This document shows positions 1-7,360 of a stretch of 17,633 nucleotides of DNA, piece after piece. The notes under the pieces were generated by a model. The model made no database searches, was not told where the DNA came from, and worked only from the letters and a program-made list of their open reading frames with translations. Source of the stretch: Microcaldota archaeon (GTDB lineage Archaea; Micrarchaeota; Micrarchaeia; Micrarchaeales; CABMGC01); NCBI GenBank assembly GCA_021791075.1, contig JAJYXH010000062.1, positions 1 to 17,633 on the forward strand. Reading direction: 5' to 3'. Every line of letters begins with the position of its first letter. Within the stretch, counting starts at the first letter, position 1. Both the position numbers and the translations under genes were made by a program.

Positions 1-1764
1 ATCGATTTGAGGAAGAGCAAGCTTGAGATAGGAGATGACAAGCCTGCCGCTTATTCTACGGAGATCTCTGATGCGCTCATAAAGGTGAACGGAGCACTGC
101 AGATACTCGGGAAGAGGGAGGTCAAGCGTGAGAGGCACATTCCGCTCGAGAGGCTGCTCGATGAGGTTAGGGGCATGAAGGCCGTGGACAGGGCCTACGG
201 GCTCAGCAACGAGAGGAAGTCGCTTACGGAGGACATGGCTGCGCTCTCGAATGCGGAGCGGATAGGAGTGGCATTCGCTGACATCAAGGTCGACTTCAGC
301 AGGCTGAGGAGCGAGTACCTCGGATACAGGGCTTTCGAGGCGGACCAGAAGGCGCTCAATGCCTTCAGCAAGAAGGCCGATGCAAAGGGCAGGGCGGAGG
401 CCTGGATAAGCAGGGTCGGCAAGAAGAGCTTCATATTCATAGTCTACGACAAGAAGATCAGCCTCGACGAGATGATAAAGGACACGGGCATGGTGGAGCT
501 CGACCTGACGGCAAAGTACCTTGAGGGAAGGCCCAGGGAGATGCTCGCTGAGATAAGGTCGAGGAAGGCCAGGAACGAGAAGAGGCTCAAGGAGATAGAG
601 AGAGAGATGCAGCAGCTCGGCGAGAGGTACTACTCGAAGATGGCGAACCTCGGCGAGATGCTCGAGATAGAGCTCGCGAGGGCGGATGCGAGCGCGATGT
701 TCAAGAGGACCGAGAGCACATTCGTCGTCGAGGGATGGATAGAGAAGAGGAGGTTCGACTCGCTTAATGAGATTGTCCTTAGGGCCGCAAAGGGGCGGGC
801 CGAGGTCGAGAGGATAGAGCACGACGAGCTTGCGCCTACCCACACCAACAGGCCCAAGATACTGAAGCCGTTCGAGTACATGATGAACTTCTACTCGGTG
901 CAGAGAAGCGACGAGATAGACCCGACGTGGATTTTCATCATCTCGTTCCCGATCTTCTACGGGCTCATGGTCAGCGACGTCGGCTACGGGATAGCCTCGC
1001 TGCTCTTTGTCACTTACATATCGAGGAAGGTCAATCCGGAGGGACTCGTCTACAACGCCTGCAAGATCTGGCAGCTCATGTCCATCGCGGCGATCTTCTT
1101 CGGCGTCATATCCAACCAGTACTTCGGGTTCCAGCTCAACCAGTACATCATACCCGGAGCGACGACATTCGACTGGTTCAAGAACGCGACCTCGATAATG
1201 GGGCTCACGATACTCTTCGGGATAATCCAGATAGTGCTCGGGCTCGCCTTCGGATTCGTCAACCAGTACAATAAGGGCCACAGGAAGCTCGCGTACAGCA
1301 AGATAACCTCGATAATAGTCATAGTCTCGGGAGCGATCGCTGTCAGCGCGCTCTTCGGACTTACCTCAGGAACGCTCCCCATAGCATGCGCGGCGCTTGC
1401 GGTGGTGGCGCTGCTCGTCACGGCGGCGATCAGCGGTCACGAGGCGAGCGAGATAACGAACCTGATAACGCATCCGTTGAGCTACGCGAGGATAATGGGA
1501 TTCGGCCTCGGCAGCGTGATAATCGCCTTCCTGATAGACCAATACTTTACGCCGAGCCTCGCCGCAGGCATACCGATATTTATTCTTTATCTTATAATCT
1601 TCATTCTGCTTCACTTCCTCAACATGATCCTTGGAATATTCGAGGGCATAGTGCAAGGGGTAAGGCTTAACTTCGTCGAGTTCTTCTCGAAGTTTTACAT
1701 AGGCAACGGCATAAAGTTCAGGCCTTTCAGCCTCAAGAGGGTTTATACTAAAGAAGATGAATAG
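1..1764 (+). CDS. atpI: A-type ATP synthase subunit I (a-like stator/ion channel subunit), 5' partial
   Basis: This is the membrane subunit that forms the ion half-channels against the c-ring and carries the peripheral stalks. The reading frame is open from base 1, and the 587 visible residues lack the usual N-terminal part, so the gene is cut by the window edge; TTG at 7 is probably not the true start. The N-terminal half is hydrophilic and rich in charged helices (cytoplasmic domain). From about residue 310 the protein becomes strongly hydrophobic, with about seven or eight membrane helices. Family hallmarks are visible: SYARIMGFGLG with Arg at about residue 497, VRLNFVEFFSKFY with Arg at about residue 555, and a terminal FRPF-like motif. 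These arginines correspond to the conserved channel arginines of the family. The gene leads the visible operon, and atpK follows within 20 bases. Identity is secure; only the N-terminus is missing. Confidence 0.95.
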   Translation: MDLRKSKLEIGDDKPAAYSTEISDALIKVNGALQILGKREVKRERHIPLERLLDEVRGMKAVDRAYGLSNERKSLTEDMAALSNAERIGVAFADIKVDFSRLRSEYLGYRAFEADQKALNAFSKKADAKGRAEAWISRVGKKSFIFIVYDKKISLDEMIKDTGMVELDLTAKYLEGRPREMLAEIRSRKARNEKRLKEIEREMQQLGERYYSKMANLGEMLEIELARADASAMFKRTESTFVVEGWIEKRRFDSLNEIVLRAAKGRAEVERIEHDELAPTHTNRPKILKPFEYMMNFYSVQRSDEIDPTWIFIISFPIFYGLMVSDVGYGIASLLFVTYISRKVNPEGLVYNACKIWQLMSIAAIFFGVISNQYFGFQLNQYIIPGATTFDWFKNATSIMGLTILFGIIQIVLGLAFGFVNQYNKGHRKLAYSKITSIIVIVSGAIAVSALFGLTSGTLPIACAALAVVALLVTAAISGHEASEITNLITHPLSYARIMGFGLGSVIIAFLIDQYFTPSLAAGIPIFILYLIIFILLHFLNMILGIFEGIVQGVRLNFVEFFSKFYIGNGIKFRPFSLKRVYTKEDE

Positions 1765-1774
1765 AGAAAATATT

Positions 1775-1779
1775 GGTGA
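1775..1779 (+). promoter_or_regulatory. Ribosome binding site (GGTGA) that fixes the atpK start
   Basis: GGTGA lies 4 bases before ATG 1784. It favours that start over the in-frame ATG at 1757, which would overlap atpI and add ten atypical residues before the first helix. Confidence 0.6.
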
Positions 1780-1783
1780 AACA

Positions 1784-2017
1784 ATGGTAGTAACAGGAGC
1801 TGAATTTGCAGCAATCGGAGCCGGATTGGCAATCGCAGGAGGAGCAATAGGTACGGGTATGGCGCAGTCTGGAATAGGAAGCGCGGGATTGGGCCTAATA
1901 GCGGAGAAGCCTGACAGCATGGGAATAGTTCTGCTGTTCCTTGTGCTCCCTGAGACACTGCTCATCTTCGGGTTCGTCGTCTCGATACTGATAATGCTGA
2001 CGTTCGGCATCATATAA
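1784..2017 (+). CDS. atpK: A-type ATP synthase subunit K (c-ring proteolipid)
   Basis: A 77-residue hairpin of two membrane helices that builds the rotating ion-translocating c-ring. Helix 1 is glycine-rich (GAGLAIAGGAIGTGMAQSG) with Gln28. A polar loop (AEKPDS) follows, and helix 2 contains LPETLLIFG with the ion-binding carboxylate Glu57. Length and pattern match single-hairpin archaeal c subunits. I chose ATG 1784 because GGTGA precedes it and because the family begins close to the first helix; ATG 1757 would give 86 residues. Thr58 follows the key Glu, but the Gln and Tyr often seen further along helix 2 in sodium-binding rings are Leu and Phe here, so the coupling ion (H+ or Na+) cannot be settled by eye. 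Confidence 0.93.
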   Translation: MVVTGAEFAAIGAGLAIAGGAIGTGMAQSGIGSAGLGLIAEKPDSMGIVLLFLVLPETLLIFGFVVSILIMLTFGII

Positions 2018-2030
2018 CGCGGGTCATCGC

Positions 2031-2765
2031 ATGTCATTGGAAGCGATAAGGAAGAACATCCTCGCAGAGGCAGAGGGGAAGGCTAAGGCCATCAGCGCCG
2101 AAGCCTCCTCCGAAGCGGATGCGATCTCCAGCGAAGCAGAAGAGCGCGCCGGTTCCATAGTCAAGAACGCAAGCGAGGACGCGAAGCGCGAGGTCGAGAG
2201 GCTGTGGAAGGAGAGCGACGCGGGGCTTGAGACCGAGAAGAACACGATGATCGTTGAGGCAAGGGGCGCAGTCCTTGAGCACGCGCTCAAGACCGTGAGG
2301 AGCGAGGCGCAGAGGAGCCTTGAGAGGGAGAACCTCCAGGGAATACTCAAGAGCGGGCTCAAGCAGTTCTCGGCGGTGACCGGAGGGGGCGATGCCGTGA
2401 TAAGGACGAGCAAGAAGAACGCGGGCCTTCTCAGGGGCAGGAGCAACAAGGTCGAGTACGGGGACATCGACGGCTTCATAATCTCGACTCCCGACGGCAA
2501 GATCTCGCTCAACGCCACCGTGGAGAGCATAGTCGACAGGGAGCTTGACACGATAAGGAAGCTCGTTGCCGACGAGATCTTCACTCCGTCGGAAGAGAGG
2601 AGGATAGCGCAGGCATCGAAGAATATCTCCGCCAGGCCTGTGGGATCGAAGAAGCCAGTGCCTGCGAAGGGGCAGAAGCCCACGAAGAAGGCGAAGATTA
2701 AGGCAAAGACGCCGGTGCCGAAGGCCAGAGCGAAGCCGAAGGCAAAGCAGAAGAGGAGAAGATAG
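2031..2765 (+). CDS. atpE: A-type ATP synthase subunit E (peripheral stalk) with a lysine-rich C-terminal extension
   Basis: Subunit E forms the peripheral stalk with subunit H and binds the top of the A/B head. Residues 1 to about 110 are an Ala/Glu/Lys/Arg-rich helix of the right-handed coiled-coil type (MSLEAIRKNILAEAEGKA). Residues 110-195 form the globular part, including DGFIISTPDGKISLNATVES, typical of the family. Residues from about 199 to 244 are an added low-complexity tail made almost only of Lys, Pro, Ala and Arg and ending KQKRRR. Ordinary archaeal AtpE proteins end near residue 190-205, so the tail is an extension. Start ATG 2031 lies 13 bases after atpK. The stop at 2763-2765 directly abuts the atpC start, which suggests coupled translation. 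Confidence 0.92.
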   Translation: MSLEAIRKNILAEAEGKAKAISAEASSEADAISSEAEERAGSIVKNASEDAKREVERLWKESDAGLETEKNTMIVEARGAVLEHALKTVRSEAQRSLERENLQGILKSGLKQFSAVTGGGDAVIRTSKKNAGLLRGRSNKVEYGDIDGFIISTPDGKISLNATVESIVDRELDTIRKLVADEIFTPSEERRIAQASKNISARPVGSKKPVPAKGQKPTKKAKIKAKTPVPKARAKPKAKQKRRR

Positions 2766-3836
2766 ATGATCTCGGGATCTGAGGCCGCTAGGCAGTACGG
2801 CTACTCAAGCGCAAGGGTAAAGGCCATGGAGGCCAGGCTCATTACGAAGAAGACGATGCAGGAGATCATGAACGCGAAGGACATAAGCAGCATACTGGCC
2901 ATACTCTTCCAGGGAGACTACCGTGAGGAGATAGAGAGCTTCGGCGGACTCTCGATAAAGCAGGAGCTGATCGACTTCGCGCTGAGCAAGAACCTTGCGA
3001 AGAGCTCGAGCAAGCTGGTGCAGATCTCCCCGACAACGGAGAGGAAGCTCATAAGGGGGATCGTCGGGAAGTGGGACCTCTACAACGTGAAGCTGGCGCT
3101 CGAGGCCAAGGAGAGAAGGGCCGACTACGAATCTATAGCGAGCTACGTCATAGACTACGGAAGGTACAACGCCGTTGCGATGAAGGAGGCGATGAGGGAG
3201 GACTCCGTCGAGGGGATGATGAACAAGCTCATGATAAACTCCCCCTACTCCGGAATACTCAAGGACGCACTGGAGGCCTACAAGAGATCGAAGAACGTCG
3301 TCGAGGCGATATCCGAGATAGACAAGAGCTACTACAGGGAGCTCGGGAACATAATACTGGGGCTCAGGATAAGGCACAACGAGTCCGCTCTCATGATAAA
3401 GATGGATATCGACATGAAGAACCTGCTCCTGCTCATCAAGGGCAAGAGGGTGGGACTCAAGTTCTCGGAGATAGGCCCGTACATAGTGGAGCGCGGCAGG
3501 ATAAGCCCGTCGGAGCTGGAGCAGCTCTACAATGGCGCGAAGGACGTCGAGTCGCTGGTCGCGCAGGTCAAGCTCTACGACCTCAAGAACGCGCTTGACG
3601 TCTACAGGGGCAGCAAGAGGAAGCAGCTGCTCATATTCGAGATCGGGATGAAGAACGCGATCTTCAACGAGAGCCTCAGGATGCTCAAGCACAGCATACT
3701 GTCGATAGGGGCGATACTCGCATACTCATACCTCAAGGAGATAGAGATCTATACCCTGAGGATTCTCATCAACAGCAGGGCCTACGGGCTCAGCAGGGAG
3801 GAGACGGAGAGGTTGCTTGTATGGAAGAACGGTTAG
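2766..3836 (+). CDS. atpC: A-type ATP synthase subunit C (d-like central stalk socket)
   Basis: A 356-residue helical protein that sits on the c-ring and holds the foot of the central rotor (subunits D and F). The N-terminal YGYSSARVKAMEARL matches the family signature (YG.sNARVRAM..rL). Helical repeats run through the rest, ending with a stretch (LRILINSRAYGLSREE) typical of the C-terminus in this family. The ATG immediately follows the atpE stop with no gap. The 3' end overlaps atpF by 16 bases. Length is normal for archaeal AtpC. Function follows from family knowledge; the sequence match is clear. Confidence 0.92.
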   Translation: MISGSEAARQYGYSSARVKAMEARLITKKTMQEIMNAKDISSILAILFQGDYREEIESFGGLSIKQELIDFALSKNLAKSSSKLVQISPTTERKLIRGIVGKWDLYNVKLALEAKERRADYESIASYVIDYGRYNAVAMKEAMREDSVEGMMNKLMINSPYSGILKDALEAYKRSKNVVEAISEIDKSYYRELGNIILGLRIRHNESALMIKMDIDMKNLLLLIKGKRVGLKFSEIGPYIVERGRISPSELEQLYNGAKDVESLVAQVKLYDLKNALDVYRGSKRKQLLIFEIGMKNAIFNESLRMLKHSILSIGAILAYSYLKEIEIYTLRILINSRAYGLSREETERLLVWKNG

Positions 3837-4177
3837 AGAAGAAGTACAGGATCGCCATGGTAGGCAACGAGCAGCTGGTGCTGGGCTTCAAGCTGGCCGG
3901 AGTGGTCGAGTCTTACGTAATAAGCGGCCAGCAGCACGCGGAGTCCACACTGAAGAAGCTGCTGGAGAGAGGCGACGTAGGGATAATAATCATGAGCTCA
4001 GGAGTCAAGAGGCAGGTCAGGGACAGGAGGCTGATGGAGACGATAGACGAGAGCATACTTCCTCTCGTGGTCGAGGTGCCTGAGAAGGGAGAGGGAGTGA
4101 CCGAGGAGGACACGCTGAGGAACCTCATACTGAGGGCGATAGGAATAGACATATCGAGGATGTTCAAGAACGGTTGA
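3821..4177 (+). CDS. atpF: A-type ATP synthase subunit F (central rotor)
   Basis: A 118-residue small Rossmann-like protein that binds subunit D in the central stalk. The N-terminal strand and loop KYRIAMVGNEQLVLGFKLAGV, followed later by GIIIMSS and LPLVVEVPEKGEG, match the family pattern (iavigd...GFrLaGv, giiii, P.iveiP). The start ATG lies inside the end of atpC (16-base overlap). The gene is about 10-20 residues longer than typical, mostly at the C-terminus (LRNLILRAIGIDISRMFKNG), which is still family-like. The overlap with atpC suggests translational coupling. Confidence 0.92.
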   Translation: MEERLEKKYRIAMVGNEQLVLGFKLAGVVESYVISGQQHAESTLKKLLERGDVGIIIMSSGVKRQVRDRRLMETIDESILPLVVEVPEKGEGVTEEDTLRNLILRAIGIDISRMFKNG

Positions 4178-4186
4178 TGTTGAATT

Positions 4187-4192
4187 AGGTGA
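4187..4192 (+). promoter_or_regulatory. Ribosome binding site (AGGTGA) that fixes the atpA start
   Basis: AGGTGA sits 5 bases before ATG 4198. It contains the GTG at 4189 that would otherwise be a possible start, so ATG 4198 is preferred. Confidence 0.6.
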
Positions 4193-4197
4193 GATTA

Positions 4198-7100
4198 ATG
4201 GGTATCATAGAGAGAATATCTGGTCCGCTTGTTGTGGCAAATGACATGCTCGGAGCGAAGATGTACGACGTAGTCAAGGTGGGAAAGCTCGGGCTCATAG
4301 GCGAGATAATCCAGCTCAAGGGAGAGAAGGCGGTTATCCAGGTCTATGAGGACACTACGGGAATAAGCCCCGGCGAGCCAGTAGAGTCGACGAGCGCGCC
4401 GCTGTCGGTGGAGCTCGGTCCGGGAATACTCAGCAACATATACGACGGAATCCAGAGGCCCCTTGAAGTCATAAGGTCAAAGACGGGAGCGTTCATTGGA
4501 AAGGGGGTCACAGCAAGCGCACTGGACAGGAGGAGAAAGTGGAAGTTCGTTGCAGGAAAGATAAAGAACGGCGCGACCGTCAAGTCCGGGGATATAATAG
4601 GATACGTGCAGGAGACGGAGTACCTGAAGCACAAGATAATGGTTCCGGTAGGAGTGGAGGGAAAGATAACGGGAGTGAAGAACGGAACGTTCACCATAGA
4701 CGACACGATCGCAAAGGTTACGAAAGGGGGAAAGACGACGAACCTTACACTGACGCAGAAGAGATCTGTCAGAAAGGGGTCCCCTTTCAAGACCAAGTTC
4801 AGGTCTGACGAGCCGCTGGTAACCGGACAGAGAGTCCTCGATACGTTCTTCCCTGTCGCAAAGGGAGGAAGCGCGGCGGTGCCTGGGCCATTCGGAGCAG
4901 GCAAGTGCATTGCAGGAGATACACCCATACTGCTCTCCGATGGAAGGCTGGTTACAATAAAGGAGCTCTATGACTCGAAGCGCACCGATGTGAACTCTAA
5001 GGTAAGAAGCGAGGCGCATGAAGAGTTCGTAGAGACTGCGCCGATAGGCCTGTTCTCGTTGAACAGCAACAAAATTGCCGAGAGCGCATCAGGCATGCTC
5101 TATAAGGGAAAGAGCGATTCTATAGTCAAGATAAGGACTAGGACCGGGAAGGTTGTCAGGGTCACCCCAGCCCACAAGCTGTTTAGGATAACTGAGCACG
5201 GTGAGATAGTAGAGACCATGGCAAGGGAACTCAAGGAAGGAGATTTCATAGCGTCAGCAAGGAAGATCAAGATAAATAACGACGATGCTGCGATAAATGT
5301 TCCTGAGTCCGTTACGGTCATTGGAAGCAATGGCAAGCACATAAGGCTTCCAGAAAAAGTGACCCCGGAACTTGCTGAGTTTCTGGGCTACTTCGTGTCA
5401 GAGGGATATATAAGGGGTGAGGGAACGGTGGTTTTTACAAACCTGGAGGAGCCCCTGCTTGAGAGGTTCATGGCACTTGGAGAGGAGCTTTTTGGAATCC
5501 AAGGTAAGAAAGAGTATCCGAAGGAAAGGACACCTAATGTCTTGTTGATGAGCAGGACCCTTGTACGATTCATGAAGTTCCTTGGAGTCGGAGAAGACGC
5601 CCGCACGAAAGAGGTTCCTCAATGCATCATGGCATCGAGCAATGCTTCGGTATCTGCATTCCTTACGTCTTACTTTATAGGAGACGGCGGATATTATGAC
5701 GGCGACGTGGAGTTCTGCATGGCAAGCAAGACGCTCCAGACACAACTGTCGTATCTGCTTGCAAGGTTCGGAATCATCGGCACGCTTGCAGAGAAACTGG
5801 TGAATGATGAGCCTTATTACAGGCTCTTTGTGAGGGGTAGGACAAACCTTGCAATCCTGCACGACGCATTGATGCCTGGACACAAGAAGGTCAGCACGAT
5901 AAGGGAGTATGTTGAATCCGGCAAGAGGGCCTTTAATGCGATAGACGTGGTACCGCTATCGCCCGATTTCATAAGGGGACTCTACGCCGCTTACGGATCA
6001 TACTCCGACTTGCTGAAATCCGGGATAGAGATATCGAACTACACACGCAATGGAGAGAAGATGGGCGTTGAGACCTTCCGAAAATTCGTCTCAGTACTAA
6101 ATGTGAGATCCGGAAACCAGATGCAAAAGTTGGCAGTACACGAACTTGCCGCTGCGCTTGACTGGATCTACTGCGATGAGATAGTATCGGTATGGGAGGA
6201 GGAGAAACCTGTAGACGTATATGACGTATCGGTGCCTGAGTTCGGCAGCAACTTCGTAGGAGGATACGGGGGGCTTATACTGCACAATACCGTCATTCAG
6301 CAGCAGATCGCAAAGTTTGCCGACGCGGACATCGTTGTCTATGTCGGATGCGGTGAACGTGGAAACGAGATGACGGACGTTCTTGTTGAGTTCCCGGAGC
6401 TCGTTGACCCGAAGACGAAGAGGCCGCTCATGGAAAGGACGGTGCTCATCGCAAACACGAGCAACATGCCTGTGGCTGCGAGAGAGGCGAGCATATACAC
6501 GGGAATCACGATAGCGGAGTACTTCAGGGACATGGGATACAACGTCGCAATCATGGCAGACTCGACCTCAAGATGGGCGGAGGCAATGAGGGAGATCTCC
6601 GCAAGGCTTGAGGAGATGCCCGGAGAGGAGGGATACCCGGCATACCTGCCCAAGAGGCTGGCAGAGTACTACGAGAGAAGCGGAAAGGTCGAGAGCCTCA
6701 ACGGCGCGATCGGCTCGATAACGATCATCGGTGCAGTCTCCCCGGCAGGAGGAGATCTCTCCGAACCCGTGTCGCAGGGTACGCTCAGAGTGGTAAAGGC
6801 ATTCTGGTCGCTCGACGCCTCGCTTGCAAGCGCAAGGCACTTCCCTTCGGTGAACTGGCTGAGCAGCTACTCGCTCTACCTTGAGAGCATGAAGGACTGG
6901 TACGTCAAGAACGTCGGCGAGGAGTTCGTCTCGAACAGGGCCGCGGCGATGAAGCTGCTCCAGCGCGAGGCAGAACTGAAGGACATCGTCCAGCTCGTCG
7001 GTGCAGACGCGCTTCCCGACAGCGAGAAGATAATACTCGAGGTAGGGAGGATGATCAGGGAGGGGTTCCTCGTGCAGAACGCGTACGACGAGATCGACAC

Positions 7101-7356
7101 CTACACCAGCATGAAGAAGCAGAGCATAATACTGAATGCGATCCTCTACTTCAGGGCCAAGTCGGACGAAGCGCTGAAGTCCCAGGTCGAAGCGGACAAG
7201 ATAATGAAGATGAAGATCAGGGAGGACATCTCGAGGCTGAAGGGTGTCAAGGAGGATGATATTGAGAGGGCAGGAAAGAAGGTGAAGGAAGATGCCGACG
7301 CGGAGTTCAGGGCCCTCATAAAGGAGTATCAGGCATCCCAGGAAACAGAGAAGTGA
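4198..7356 (+). CDS. atpA: A-type ATP synthase catalytic subunit A precursor, interrupted by an intein
   Basis: The catalytic subunit of the A1 head, which makes or hydrolyses ATP at the A/B interfaces. The precursor has 1052 residues. Removing the 461-residue intein leaves 591, the normal length. Extein landmarks are an N-terminal beta-barrel (GIIERISGPLVVANDM), the non-homologous insert region before the P-loop, the Walker A motif GPFGAGK split after its Lys and resuming with TVIQQQIAKF, then VVYVGCGERGNEM, DSTSRWAEAMREISARLEEM and PAYLPKRLAEYYERSG. No key residue is missing from the spliced product. ATG 4198 was chosen over GTG 4189 because AGGTGA lies just upstream. The stop lies 4 bases before atpB. 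Since the intein interrupts the P-loop, unspliced protein should be catalytically dead. Confidence 0.96.
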   Translation: MGIIERISGPLVVANDMLGAKMYDVVKVGKLGLIGEIIQLKGEKAVIQVYEDTTGISPGEPVESTSAPLSVELGPGILSNIYDGIQRPLEVIRSKTGAFIGKGVTASALDRRRKWKFVAGKIKNGATVKSGDIIGYVQETEYLKHKIMVPVGVEGKITGVKNGTFTIDDTIAKVTKGGKTTNLTLTQKRSVRKGSPFKTKFRSDEPLVTGQRVLDTFFPVAKGGSAAVPGPFGAGKCIAGDTPILLSDGRLVTIKELYDSKRTDVNSKVRSEAHEEFVETAPIGLFSLNSNKIAESASGMLYKGKSDSIVKIRTRTGKVVRVTPAHKLFRITEHGEIVETMARELKEGDFIASARKIKINNDDAAINVPESVTVIGSNGKHIRLPEKVTPELAEFLGYFVSEGYIRGEGTVVFTNLEEPLLERFMALGEELFGIQGKKEYPKERTPNVLLMSRTLVRFMKFLGVGEDARTKEVPQCIMASSNASVSAFLTSYFIGDGGYYDGDVEFCMASKTLQTQLSYLLARFGIIGTLAEKLVNDEPYYRLFVRGRTNLAILHDALMPGHKKVSTIREYVESGKRAFNAIDVVPLSPDFIRGLYAAYGSYSDLLKSGIEISNYTRNGEKMGVETFRKFVSVLNVRSGNQMQKLAVHELAAALDWIYCDEIVSVWEEEKPVDVYDVSVPEFGSNFVGGYGGLILHNTVIQQQIAKFADADIVVYVGCGERGNEMTDVLVEFPELVDPKTKRPLMERTVLIANTSNMPVAAREASIYTGITIAEYFRDMGYNVAIMADSTSRWAEAMREISARLEEMPGEEGYPAYLPKRLAEYYERSGKVESLNGAIGSITIIGAVSPAGGDLSEPVSQGTLRVVKAFWSLDASLASARHFPSVNWLSSYSLYLESMKDWYVKNVGEEFVSNRAAAMKLLQREAELKDIVQLVGADALPDSEKIILEVGRMIREGFLVQNAYDEIDTYTSMKKQSIILNAILYFRAKSDEALKSQVEADKIMKMKIREDISRLKGVKEDDIERAGKKVKEDADAEFRALIKEYQASQETEK
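4906..6288 (+). mobile_element. AtpA intein with LAGLIDADG homing endonuclease domain
   Basis: An in-frame 461-residue protein intron inserted between the Walker A Lys and Thr. Splicing block A starts with the nucleophile Cys1 (CIAGDTPILL). Block B has TPAH (Thr87, His90). The C-terminal blocks contain VDVYDVSVPEFG and end GGLILHN (His460, Asn461), with Thr as the +1 extein residue. The endonuclease domain has two dodecapeptide motifs, LGYFVSEGY (160-168, acidic Glu166) and LTSYFIGDGGY (253-263, acidic Asp260), so both catalytic acids are present. The block F position that is often His appears to be Ser448, which is tolerated in some inteins. The insertion point is the one known for archaeal AtpA inteins (Thermoplasma, Pyrococcus), not the yeast VMA1 site, because GCGERGNEM here is uninterrupted. 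Codons look more AT-rich and mixed than in the surrounding extein, consistent with lateral spread. Confidence 0.95.
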
Positions 7357-7360
7357 TGTT

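Noticed and set aside
1366..2037. 223-codon - strand frame over the end of atpI and atpK
   Set aside because: Antisense to conserved atp genes; its own sequence has no family features.
2805..3692. 295-codon - strand frame inside atpC
   Set aside because: Antisense shadow of atpC; composition is biased (Leu/Val/Arg/Tyr) and no motif is present.
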